A stretch of DNA of 64,000 bases from Kuschelorhynchus macadamiae (taxonomy: Eukaryota > Arthropoda > Insecta > Coleoptera > Curculionidae): contig JAUTXW010004477.1 in the NCBI GenBank assembly GCA_030620095.1, positions 434,001 to 498,000 on the forward strand, in the 5' to 3' direction. The position numbers and the translations under genes are program-made. The notes beneath the pieces were generated by a model that was given only the letters and a program-made list of their open reading frames with translations, was not told where the DNA came from and searched no databases. Shown here one piece after another: positions 1 to 8,390 of this stretch (its first letter is position 1; each line of letters starts with the position of its first letter).

Positions 1-585
1 TCCACTCCAGTTTGTCAATTCAACTTCTCCAATATAACAGTTGTTAAAAGTGCGGGCAATTATTATAATCAATTCCTGTTTAATGTTAAAAATCCCCTTC
101 GTATAATCCTCGGCAGAACCCATCAGATATTTTAGTGGTACTTTGCCAGAAAATATATTACTAGCGGTATCCACAATGTGTTGGTTTTCTTCATTTAGAC
201 CCCAACCATATGTTAAAAGCGGTTTCAGCTGTGTACTACCAAAGGAAACCCTTGTTTTAAGAGCTGTAGTTACACCTGGTTTTCTGACAACTGCAACTTT
301 CTCATCGCCTATGTCATATCGAATTTCCTCAAATAGAAAAGCTAATGAATTATTAGATACAAAACACTTTTTGATAGCGTCTTTTGGTTTAAATGTTCCT
401 TCGACATATATGTAGCTTTCCGATATATCCAAAATTATGTCTTGAAAGTGAACTGGAATACGAATTTCATCGGAATTTTGGAATTTAGGTGATCCGTAGG
501 GTTTATATGTATGTTCTTGCAGGCTTATGATAGTGTTATTGAAAATAGGTTCAGTAAGAACCTCAATTTTTTCACTAGTTGTCAT
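1..585 (-). CDS. Polinton capsid protein, probably major capsid, N-terminal part
   Basis: The frame starts with ATG at 585 and stays open for 195 codons to the left window edge, so only the N-terminal part is visible. It starts MTTSEKIEVL and later contains IRIPVHFQD, SYIYVEGTF, FLFEEIRYD and VRKPGVTTALK. These match my memory of the capsid protein of insect Polinton/Maverick elements, which is thought to be a double jelly-roll major capsid protein. Its place just downstream of the penton-like gene, on the same strand, fits Polinton gene order. It is one of the few frames here without a break. It could instead be a minor capsid protein; the C-terminal part outside the window would decide. Confidence 0.66.
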   Translation of the reverse strand, partial: MTTSEKIEVLTEPIFNNTIISLQEHTYKPYGSPKFQNSDEIRIPVHFQDIILDISESYIYVEGTFKPKDAIKKCFVSNNSLAFLFEEIRYDIGDEKVAVVRKPGVTTALKTRVSFGSTQLKPLLTYGWGLNEENQHIVDTASNIFSGKVPLKYLMGSAEDYTKGIFNIKQELIIIIARTFNNCYIGEVELTNWSG

Positions 586-731
586 CTTGTTCGCTGGCTT
601 CGTACTTTCAAGCCAATGGATTAAAGAAATCTACGATCTTTGGCAGAGAGACGTTGATATCCTTCTGGTCTAACGTCGTTATCGTGACTGAACTCCGTTT
701 TAGCGATATGTTTCTTTTTATAAGGTTTCAT
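575..731 (-). pseudogene. small conserved Polinton ORF ahead of the capsid gene
   Basis: An ATG at 731 opens 36 codons with the segment TEFSHDNDVRPEGYQRL and stops at 621-623. A second frame then continues with similar composition and ends at 575-577, overlapping the capsid start by 11 bases. The small overlapping upstream frame, acidic near its end, looks like a short protein translated just before the capsid gene. I connect it with a short ORF seen next to capsid genes in insect Polintons, from memory only. Its function is unknown, and the frame change means this copy is broken. Confidence 0.4.
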
Positions 732-790
732 TATTGTTTGACATATCGAAGAAAACACCTAAAGTCGACGATTGTAACAAAAATCCATCG

Positions 791-1521
791 TTAGACTAGT
801 TTCTTTAGCTCCAGTTTAATAATAATCTTCTCGTCGTTAAAATCGATAAGATCACCGTTATCGTCCAAGATGCGTAGAGTAATGTTGTCAATGAACTGAC
901 GTCCTTCAGGTTTCAACGGCAAATAAATAGGGTTTGTGGGTTCTTTATCTTATAACCAGGTTCAACATCAATATCAAATTCAAATAAAATATGACATTCC
1001 TGTGAGTTCAGGTATGCTCCAGAGATAATATTACAATCAACACGTATTATGCGTACTTTCATAATGTCTACTTGAGAGGTTGATTCATGTTTTTTGTTGT
1101 CCATTGTTAACAATATACGATCAAATCCCACCATCCGACCAATGCAGTTTTCTCCTGTAAAATCTATAATTTATTTTGTTTTTATTTCACATTTCAATGT
1201 GTTATTATTGGGTGTTAATGAAAATATTTTATCATCATTATCTCTCGTGGATACTTCTAAAGCAGTTTTCATTGTTTTTTCAATCTCATACACTTCATAT
1301 ACTCCTGGGGGAATTGTTAACTTTATAGATGGAGAAGTTTTGTCATTTTTTTTCTTGTATGCGAATGAATTATTGCTTTCATCAATATTAAAAATAGAAT
1401 TATATGTGTAAAATCCAGCAAGTGCAAGCCCATATTTATTTACTGTACTGAGTTCTAATGGTGGGTAAAAATCTGTACTTACCACGCTCGAGCGTCCTGT
1501 TAAAGTGAATGTGTACGACAT
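791..1521 (-). pseudogene. penton-like minor capsid protein (single jelly-roll family), frameshifted
   Basis: The N-terminal frame 1521-1171 starts MSYTFTLTGRSSVVSTDFYP and includes YNSIFNIDESNN and IPPGVYEVYEIEK, a pattern I associate with the Polinton penton-like (PY) protein. A second frame, 1134-913, carries IMKVRIIRVDCNIISGAYLN and ILFEFDIDVEPGYKI. A third frame carries the C-terminal end, with ITLRILDDNGDLIDF, and stops at 791-793. At least two frameshifts, near 1165 and 920, break the gene. In intact relatives the protein would form capsid vertices. It lies upstream of the capsid gene on the same strand. Confidence 0.62.
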
Positions 1522-1616
1522 GACTGATAAAAAAATCTACAGTTTTTAGCTTTTATTATTGTCGACAGCAGTTTATATGGCTATAGGTGGTACACCGTTT
1601 ACTTGGTTCTGAAATA

Positions 1617-1912
1617 TTAAACAATTTTTTTTTCTGTTATTTTTACATCACTTATTTTACAGTAACAGCAAAACAATCTCCTAGGTGCTGGTCCATCACC
1701 TTCGTCTCCATTCGAATTCTGGTTATTACGAAGGTCCGTACAATACTGATACTTTAATATGTCTATGTCACATTTCATGTGTTCTGGCAATTTATCCCAA
1801 ACAAGTGCGATTTCATTTGGGGAACAAGCAATCATTACCTCCTTGGCAACTCTTTAGAAGTCATTTTTAATAAACTGCGGGAACGATAATAGGCTTTTAA
1901 CGAAGACGCCAT
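1617..1912 (-). pseudogene. small conserved Polinton ORF of unknown role
   Basis: The frame 1835-1617 encodes 72 residues with LVWDKLPEHMKCDIDI and a C-terminal cysteine cluster, LFCCYCKISD, which could bind metal. A better start is the ATG at 1910-1912 in another frame, leading into TSKEL, so a frameshift near 1840 separates the start from the body. The cysteine pattern near a Pro-Arg-Leu segment resembles a short ORF found between penton and protease genes in insect Polintons (memory only). I assign no function. Confidence 0.42.
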
Positions 1913-1961
1913 TTTTTATAACTATCCCGCTCCATTTGGGGGGTATAAGACATATTGATTT

Positions 1962-2322
1962 TTACGATTGAGAGAGAAACTTTAAGCATAAATGACCACA
2001 CCAGAATGTCCCAAATTTCTGCTATAGATCGTATGTATAGTAAATTTCCTTTGCTGCTTCCCCACCCATTCGCAGATATCGAACCAGTTCAGTTGGTGGT
2101 GATAAATCACCAAAGCTGTCGTAATATGTAACTTCTGAATCATCCTTCCGATACGCCACCCAATGTGTTTCAAATCCCATTATACTGTCCAAATTAAGAA
2201 TACCAGATTCATAACGTCGAGGAAGTGAATCTCGCATAAATACACCTCTAAAGTATGGTACTTGTAGCTGTAGTGCATACCTTTCTAGATCAATATTCGA
2301 TAATGGCCTTCGAGGAAGACAT
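1962..2322 (-). pseudogene. adenain-like cysteine protease (Polinton maturation protease), nonsense-interrupted
   Basis: The frame 2237-2022 holds the catalytic His region (FETHWVAYRKD) and the acidic residue region (VTYYDSFGDL). It ends at a TAG at 2022-2024. Reading on in the same frame gives FGTFWCGHLCLKFL, which contains the expected nucleophile cysteine, and stops at 1962-1964. Upstream of 2237 the frame continues with RRPLSNIDLERYALQLQVPY. The likely ATG at 2322 is in another frame, so there is also an early frameshift. His, Asp and Cys are all recognisable, as in adenovirus-type proteases that cleave capsid precursors. The gene follows the PLA2/pVI gene with almost no gap. Confidence 0.7.
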
Positions 2323-2326
2323 TTTA

Positions 2327-3203
2327 CTAGTTTTTTGAGTGGTTCATAAAAAGTCCTAAACCTGTCCTATATGCTTTCAAATACATTCCACCGCCTTTCG
2401 ATTTTAGCTGTAACTCACCACCCGTTTTTTGGGTTGTGGCATTTTTTGCTGTTTTTACTGCACGCACTACCCCTGCAACACCGCCTGCTAAGGATCCTAA
2501 TGCTGAGAGCCCCGCAAATATTGGTACCAAAGGTAATAAGCCACCAACCTTCGGAACAGATATAATTCTAGGTATGCGTATCTTCTGCTTACAACCACGG
2601 GCTTTTAATAATTTCCTTGCCGCAGCCACTGCTATTCTAGATGCGTTAAATATGTCTTTTTCCGCAAATTTCTTACCACCAGCTTTAGCTAATTCAGCTC
2701 GAATGGGTTGTCGCAATGTCGATCCAAAAGTAAACTTGGACACTCTTTTATTTTTACATGTACGTTTCCCTTTCACAAATCGTCGTCGCTTTCCTTTGGA
2801 GCTCTTCATTTTAGCTGAATGCGTTGAAACACCCATACCGAAACGTTGTTGCGCCTTCATAATATTTGTTACCAACCAAGCAGATATTTTTTCACCTGCA
2901 CTAGCGTCTTTTGATTTTACTCTCTCCCAAGCACCTTGCTCAAGATCGTAATCGGCTTGATGGCGTGAACTTAGGTTATTTTGGGTTTTTGAATAAGCTA
3001 TGCACGAGCTTACACGCTGCATCTAATGGGATAATTCCCAAATCACCTCTCGCTAATCGCTTTGTAAGTTTGGTGCCTGGCCCACAATATTGATAACCGG
3101 GAAGATGTAACTCAAACGGTAGTTTATTAATTATAGAATTTACTATGCGACACCCAGTCTTACTTGAATATCGAGAGCATCCATTTCGTTTGATGGTCCG
3201 CAT
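2327..3203 (-). pseudogene. virion protein with parvovirus-type phospholipase A2 head and pVI/pX-like basic tail, frameshifted
   Basis: The N-terminal frame 3203-2976 carries LPGYQYCGPGTKL, the calcium-loop signature of viral phospholipase A2, then IIPLDAACK, the start of the catalytic helix. The downstream frame 3022-2327 resumes with IAYSKTQ and continues GAWERVKS, a lysine/arginine-rich stretch (KMKSSKGKRRRFVKGKR), an IPRIISVPK box, a small hydrophobic Gly/Ala segment and YLKAYRTGLGLF. The tail resembles adenovirus pVI/pX-like proteins of Polintons. The frames change near 3005, exactly where the catalytic His-Asp pair should lie, and no His-Asp remains. Intact relatives could help a particle disrupt membranes on entry (inference). 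This copy should be inactive. Confidence 0.7.
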
Positions 3204-3260
3204 CTGAATGAGTAGTTAAAGCCGAGTGTTCGATATAAAATATATTTTTTTTCCACTATA
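3204..3260. promoter_or_regulatory. 57-bp divergent promoter region of the Polinton
   Basis: The leftward virion genes start at 3203 and the rightward ATPase gene at 3261, leaving only 57 bases for both promoters. The interval contains GATATAAAATATAT (3231-3244), a TATA-like run, followed by a T tract just before the rightward ATG. Assignment as a bidirectional promoter rests on gene layout and base composition only. Confidence 0.4.
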
Positions 3261-3917
3261 ATGCGTATTGTTAAGCTGAAACAGAAGCTAGAAATAGATA
3301 ATCTCGATGAAAAGGTTGGATCTGGACATGTAGGGAAAAATGTGGGACGTCGGCATGGTCCTTTGTTGCCATTATCAATTCCTGGATTGCTAATAGGACC
3401 TTTTAATTGTGGAAAAACAAATGTTATGATTTCCTTGCTTACACACCCTTTAGGCTTGCGCTTTGAAAATGTCTACGTATATTCAAAGTCCCTGTACCAA
3501 CCGAAATACGAATATCTCAGAAAAAGTTCACACCAATCAAATGTCTTGGTTATTACACTTTTAGCGATACAACAAAGATCGGGGAAGTGTGAGAAACAGG
3601 ATGTTATACGATCGTATTTCAGTATGGGACGACCTAAAAATGTGGATAGTTTTTATCTAGCACAGACCTACTCCCAAGTGCCCAAACAATTAGTACGTGA
3701 TAATGCCAATTTAATTATAATGTTTAAACAAGACGAAATGAATTTACGTAATTTTTTTTCCGATCACGTGTCTCCAGATGTAACTTACGTACAATTTCAA
3801 GAGATGTGTGCTAAATGTTGGAATGATAAGTATGGATTTCTAGTTTTTGATAAAGACAGTAATGCAAATTCGGGTAGATATCGCAAGGGTTTTGATAACT
3901 ATATATGTCTAGACTAG
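3261..3917 (+). pseudogene. FtsK/HerA-type (A32-like) DNA-packaging ATPase with Walker B region lost
   Basis: The 218-residue frame has a clear Walker A (LIGPFNCGKTNVM, about residues 48-60). It also has the family stretch QDVIRSYFSMGRPKNVDSFY, followed by QTYSQVPKQLVRDNANLIIM, and a C-terminal RYRKGFDNYI. Between residues 92 and 113 the sequence does not fit the family: the hydrophobic Walker B strand ending in Asp-Asp is missing. An alternative frame of the same DNA (about 3525-3595) reads family-like residues, so a frameshift plus a deletion most likely removed the Walker B acidic residues. The family drives genome packaging into capsids. This copy is open but should not hydrolyse ATP. Confidence 0.72.
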
Positions 3918-3970
3918 GATCAGTAAATGCTCATTTCACAATTGTGTGATTCTCTGATAATATCACCTTT

Positions 3971-5016
3971 ATGATGAATAATGATATTGATCTGAAACGT
4001 CAATTGATTGGGGTTACAGATCCCGTTCGAAAAAAGTTTAAACAAATTAGAGCTGCTGATGTACAAGATAAATTTGAATTGGACAAATTTTATGAGCCGA
4101 TTCCTAAGCCTTTGACTTTTATATCCAATGCCGTAACACAAAAGTCTCGTAAACATATACAAACACAACCGAACAGTTTAAGCACATACATAAAGCCATT
4201 AAATAAATCAAGCATGTTCATGTCAGAGGAGTTTCCCGTAGAAACATCAACACCGATCACAGAAAGGCCCAAGTACACGGCTGAAACATCGATAGATACC
4301 CCAAAAACGAGACGTCAGATGAAATTTATGCAACGCCTTCTCCCTCAAACAAATTTACAATGTCAGCTGTCACATTAAAAGATCGCTCATCTCCAGATAT
4401 TATCATTCATACATATATGGACGGTTTAAAGACAAAACCATCACAATTCGATACAGTTTATGCAGTACATCATAATTCAAAAGTAAAAAAAGTTTATGGG
4501 TAATTTGGAAATACGTTTTCCTCCTGGTAAAGTGACACTATGGCGCGAATCTAAGAATATTGCAACCTTTGAAGGGAATGCGGAACTTTACGATTTGATA
4601 TTCATAAAAAATCTACGGGTATTAGAGAATATCGAAAAGATGACTCCCGAAGTGGTAGAAGACTATAAAAAAATGTTACTGTTGACAAATGCAGCATACA
4701 AGGGCTATGACGAGAAGCGGGGACTACAGGAAACAAGGCGGAAAAAATATTTACAGATTATAAAACCATTAATGACAGGGAATCGATTGGAAAGTGGGAC
4801 CGCAGGTAAAAAAACATGCAACATGCTCAAGTAGTATTACCATTACAAAAACGTGTGTTATCGGAAACTCCTAGCTACGTCTATTGGAATAAACCGAGGG
4901 ATCTGGTAGAACGGTTACGATTGCTATGGAGTTCAAAGATGGCTGGTCATACCGGACACAATAATGAAATAATGTCAATTATAGAAGAACTTCGTGAGGA
5001 AGGTATAATTTATTAG
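3971..5016 (+). pseudogene. conserved Polinton ORF upstream of integrase, function unknown, three frames
   Basis: Three overlapping or adjacent frames appear to be one gene. The first (3971-4378) starts MMNNDIDLKRQLIGVTDP and is followed after a frame change by DRSSPDIIIHTYMDG. The second (4496-4834) has LEIRFPPGKVTLW and ATFEGNAELYDLIF. The third (4816-5016) has YVYWNKPRDLVERLRLLW and ends NEIMSIIEELREEGIIY. This segment order matches a protein often found beside the integrase in insect Polintons. No catalytic motif is visible. The N-terminal part is polar and probably disordered. At least two or three small indels break the gene; no function can be assigned. Confidence 0.55.
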
Positions 5017-5063
5017 GTAATCACATAATTTTATCAGTATCTCAAGAGACGTGAATTGGAACT

Positions 5064-5900
5064 ATGAATACTAGCACAGTAAAAATAAAAATTGTTAATG
5101 AACTTCATAGGTCTGCGAGAAAATAATTTCTAAGAAGCCATACCATCATTAACGGATATGAAGACTTGTGGCAAACAGATTTGGCGGAAATGCAATAGTA
5201 TGCAAATGAAAACGATGGATATAGCTATATCTTGGTGTGCATAAAATGCTACTCCAAATTTATTTATACTAGGGCGATTAGAAACAAGACTGGGGCTGAA
5301 GTCACTAAAGCAATGAAAGACATTTTTAAAGAAGCAAGATATACACCAATAAATCTACAAAGCGACCAGGGAAAAGAATTTTTTAATAACATATTCCAAA
5401 ATCTTGTTAAGGAATATAGCATTAATCATTATTCGACGTACATCACAAAAAAAGCTGAAATAGTTGAACGAGTCATACGTACGCTCAAAAATTATCTCTA
5501 TAAGGAGTTTTCAGCTAGAGGTTCCTACAAATGGATACAACTTTTACCAGTCATAACGAAAACCTATAATAACACGGAGCATCGTACTATTGGTATGAAA
5601 CCTATAAACGTTAAATCAACCACACGGATTAATGGATACAATTGGATAAAAATAGTACCCAAAAAGTTTAAATTTCGTTTGGGTGATATAGTTCATATAA
5701 GCAAACACAAAAGTGTCTATGATAAAGGATATACGCCCTCATGGTCCACGGAACAGTTTAAAATCGCAAAAGTTAACATTACCAATCCACCAACATACCT
5801 CTTGGAATCAATAGAAGGTCAACCTATAAAAGGATGTTTTTATGAATCTGAGCTGCAAAAAACAAGTAGTCCGAATGTTTATGGTCAAGGTTACTATTAA
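5064..5900 (+). pseudogene. Polinton retroviral-type integrase with C-terminal chromo-like domain, two nonsense codons
   Basis: From ATG 5064 a single frame runs 278 codons with in-frame stops only at 5124-5126 (TAA) and 5196-5198 (TAG). The DDE core is recognisable: LWQTDLAEM (first Asp), LQSDQGKEFFNN (second Asp) and AEIVERVIRTLKN (catalytic Glu). The C-terminal segment KFRLGDIVHISKHK and PSWSTEQFKI resembles the SH3/chromo-like tail of Polinton integrases. The family inserts the linear element into host DNA. Unlike neighbouring genes it has no frameshift, so it may have decayed later. Whether translation could begin at 5232 as a shortened product is doubtful, because the first catalytic Asp would be lost. 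Confidence 0.8.
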
Positions 5901-5906
5901 AATAAA
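5901..5906 (+). terminator. polyadenylation signal after integrase
   Basis: AATAAA follows the integrase stop codon directly. It is the canonical eukaryotic poly(A) signal in the right place, though AT-rich DNA makes chance occurrence easy. Confidence 0.4.
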
Positions 5907-6076
5907 TATCCAATGAACTTCAAACTTGTTTTATTAAACTTTGTGTTTGTTACAATTATAAACTAGGCTTATTTACAACAATCATCATTCTTGATTATCT
6001 TCTTATACGAGTAATCCTCACCAAATTGGAGCTATATTGATTTTTTTCTCATACATTATTCCATTATGTTTGCATT

Positions 6077-6463
6077 TTAGATTTCGGAAATTAACTTAGC
6101 CACTATTTTATCCAAATCGCGCATTCTGATTTCATGTTTTTCAATTCTCCCGAGTACATCTATTTTTATTGCTTCGATATTAACAATTTTTCTTCAAGCT
6201 GCTTTATATCGGCACGAACCTGTATTCATTATATCTTCTATTTTTACACGTAATCGGTAAATTTCTTTAAGTGCATAATTCTGGGTAACAGCATCACTAC
6301 CCTTAGTCGGTGGGGCGACATTGGTTAAAAATTTTCCCTGCATGTCATATTGACTGTCCGGCGTAAGCATAAATCCAATTCCTGGTGACCCCCTCAATAA
6401 ATGCACTTTTTCACCAAGCTTTTGACGTCCAAATTTATCAATTGTGTTGTTAACATGACCCAT
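6077..6463 (-). pseudogene. fibre-like Polinton protein, tandem copy 1
   Basis: The frame starts MGHVNNTIDKFGRQKLG, continues GIGFMLTPDSQYDMQGK, then FLTNVAPPTKGSDAVTQNYA. The block DMQGK-x-LTNVAPPTKGSDAVTQ-Y resembles the shaft/neck motif repeated in many phage and viral tail fibres (MKGKxITNVxxPTxxxDAATKxY type). After a frameshift near 6190 a second frame gives a heptad-like helix ending VAKLISEI with its stop at 6077-6079. The product is likely a trimeric spike or fibre with a C-terminal coiled coil (inference). It is convergent with the integrase and is followed upstream by a paralogue. Confidence 0.55.
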
Positions 6464-6595
6464 GTTTATCTAAAACTTTTTTTTTTCACCAAAGTGTAGC
6501 ATTATAAGTTAGAAAACAAAACTTGTAGGATCTGTGACGTTGCTTAAATATTTTCATTAAGGTTAGATAATATTACATCACTTGTTTCTAGTATC

Positions 6596-7039
6596 TCAGT
6601 TAAAATGGTTTCTATTATCACAGTTAGATATTTTCCTTGAATGTATCCGAGATCTACGAGTTTCTCTAATTAACTGATCAACATTTTTCTCAAGGTTGGA
6701 TAATATTACTTTACTTTTTTCTATTATCGAGTACACATATACAAATTCTATTTCGGACTTAATAACACTATTTATTTTACGTATTTTGAAATAATTTTCA
6801 TTTAATAATTCAGCCAGTGATATCCGAAGCATATGAATTTCTTTAAGCGCATAATCCTGGGTAACAGCATCACTACCCTTAGTCAGTGGGGCGACATTGG
6901 TTAAAGATTTTCCCTGCATGTCATATTGACCGTCCGGCATAAGCTTAAATCCAATTCCTATTGACCCCCTCAATAAATGCACTTTTTCACCAAGCTTTTG
7001 ACGTCCAAATTTATCAATTGTGTTGTTAACACGACCCAT
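6596..7039 (-). CDS. fibre-like Polinton protein, tandem copy 2
   Basis: This 147-codon frame is uninterrupted. Its first 70 residues are nearly identical to copy 1 (MGRVNNTIDKFGRQKLG, then YDMQGKSLTNVAPLTKGSD). The remaining part differs completely and is rich in Lys, Glu, Ile and Leu with coiled-coil character, ending with a basic RETRRSRIHSRK stretch. A shared head with a private tail suggests duplication followed by tail diversification. The AT-rich spacer and the lack of stops leave it possible that this copy is coding. The role as a receptor-contacting fibre is inferred only from the motif. Confidence 0.55.
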   Translation of the reverse strand: MGRVNNTIDKFGRQKLGEKVHLLRGSIGIGFKLMPDGQYDMQGKSLTNVAPLTKGSDAVTQDYALKEIHMLRISLAELLNENYFKIRKINSVIKSEIEFVYVYSIIEKSKVILSNLEKNVDQLIRETRRSRIHSRKISNCDNRNHFN

Positions 7040-7089
7040 GTTTATCTAAAACTATTTTTTTTTCACCAAAGTGTAGCATTATAAGGTAC

Positions 7090-7231
7090 AAAATAAAACA
7101 AGATTTTTCTTGAATGTCATATTGATGATCAACATTAAACTTAAAACCAATTCCTGGAGGACTGTATACTATTTTTTTTTATTAACTTTTTGACGACCAA
7201 ATTTATCAATTGTAACGTTAATTCTACCTAT
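7090..7231 (-). pseudogene. fibre-like Polinton protein, tandem copy 3 remnant
   Basis: Reading leftward from 7231 gives RINVTIDKFGRQKV, then after breaks PGIGFKFNVDHQYD, so this is a third copy of the fibre head. The start ATG has become ATA and a poly-T tract interrupts the frame. Only the head is left. Confidence 0.5.
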
Positions 7232-7388
7232 GCTTACTTAGAACTAAAGTAAAATACAAAAATATTTGAATTTATATCTGAAAACTGTTGAAAATAATAC
7301 AAATAAAAGAAAAGTAATATTAGTAATATTTTATTTTTTACTTAACTAAATATTTACAAATTTCTAAAACTATTTATATATACATAAT

Positions 7389-7571
7389 TTAAGGTTCGAA
7401 ACCAAACGCCCTCATATCTTCTTTTGTTGCACATATATGCCGAACTATTTCTTCTAGATCTTCTTCTTCTTCAAACTCTCAAAAAAAATCCTCTTCATCG
7501 GATATGTCCAGGGGAGCATCTAGGTTTGATGTAGTGGAGCTGCCTGAAGAAGAAGCCACCCATTGATTCCC
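7389..7571 (-). pseudogene. short acidic open frame, unknown
   Basis: The minus frame upstream of the TAA at 7389-7391 reads VASSSGSSTTSNLDAPLDIS, then DEEDFF, an in-frame stop, then EFEEEEDLEEIVRHICATK. The serine-rich then strongly acidic pattern looks protein-like, perhaps the C-terminal tail of a small Polinton ORF, but I do not recognise it. Confidence 0.25.
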
Positions 7572-7592
7572 TTATTGGCTGAACGGTGGCGA

Positions 7593-7632
7593 TGGAGTCC
7601 GCAAAAGAAGTGCCAGCTTGTTCGGGACTCCA
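7593..7632. repeat. 8-bp inverted repeat hairpin
   Basis: TGGAGTCC (7593-7600) and GGACTCCA (7625-7632) form a perfect 8-bp stem around a 24-base loop, upstream of the acidic minus-strand frame. Confidence 0.4.
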
Positions 7633-7806
7633 CAATATTAGAGATGACCCAACTTGATAAATTTAAAAACTAGACAAATAACACAAATGCATTAATAAAA
7701 TGATTATTTATTTACAAAATTATGTTTGCATGGTACATATAATTGTTTACAATCCTATTTGATTTTCACAGTTTTCATTCTCTATATCGTCAACATCCAT
7801 TTTGTC

Positions 7807-8163
7807 CTATTCTTCAGTAGCATCTGCGGTATTGTCTACATGATCCAAACTATCTGCATTGCTATCATTTTTCACAACTTCATTGATGTTTTCCACTGAG
7901 ACCAAACCATACTTTGATAGCAATTCCTCGGGTAAATTTGATATTTCGACAACATAGCTTTGGAGACCTTCGCCGATCATTTCAACACAAAACTCCTCTA
8001 AGTTGATGGAACCATACCAGTATCTTTCACACAAATGAGCGCCTGACGTGAAATTAATGACATCTTTCATGTACTTTTTATATTGACCTACTGTTGATTC
8101 ATCTGACATCATGTGAGGATCAAGGTCTTCACTTGGTGTGATGGTACTATTGCTGTCACACAT
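7807..8163 (-). CDS. unrecognised 118-residue protein
   Basis: A complete frame from MCDSNSTITPSEDL to a stop, uninterrupted, acidic overall (repeated Glu and Asp, ending NTADATEE), with a central segment VGQYKKYMKDVINFTSG and CERYWYGSINLEEF. No signal peptide, membrane segment or known motif is evident. It sits between the fibre copies and another intact small ORF on the same strand, so it may be an early or accessory gene of the Polinton. Its intactness contrasts with the decayed virion genes. No function is proposed. Confidence 0.45.
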   Translation of the reverse strand: MCDSNSTITPSEDLDPHMMSDESTVGQYKKYMKDVINFTSGAHLCERYWYGSINLEEFCVEMIGEGLQSYVVEISNLPEELLSKYGLVSVENINEVVKNDSNADSLDHVDNTADATEE

Positions 8164-8250
8164 CTTTCAAATACTAATTATTAAAATGTCTGTGTAATCT
8201 GATTTGTAAAATTATTACCAAATTTTTAATTAACCCAAACACCCAATTAA

Positions 8251-8390
8251 GCACCCAAATTAAAAGACGAAAATAATACCAAATTAAGTAAATATTTCTA
8301 AATTTTGTTTATTCTATAAAGCACCCAAATTAAAAGACGAAAAAAATACCAAATTAAGTAAATATTTCTAAATTTGGTTTATTCTAAACA
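8251..8390. repeat. 70-bp direct tandem repeat, two copies
   Basis: The unit begins GCACCCAAATTAAAAGACGA at 8251 and again at 8321, a period of exactly 70, with about three substitutions. A partial third start (CACCCAAATTT) follows at 8389. The second copy overlaps the stop and last codons of the ORF ending at 8379, and the array separates two leftward ORFs. Confidence 0.75.

Noticed and set aside
143..794. Plus-strand frames over the capsid region
   Set aside because: They are antisense shadows; the minus strand gives a 195-codon open frame with Polinton capsid features.
2371..3093. Plus-strand frames of up to 171 codons opposite the PLA2/pVI gene
   Set aside because: Antisense to a recognisable virion gene; residues follow from its Lys/Ala-rich codons.
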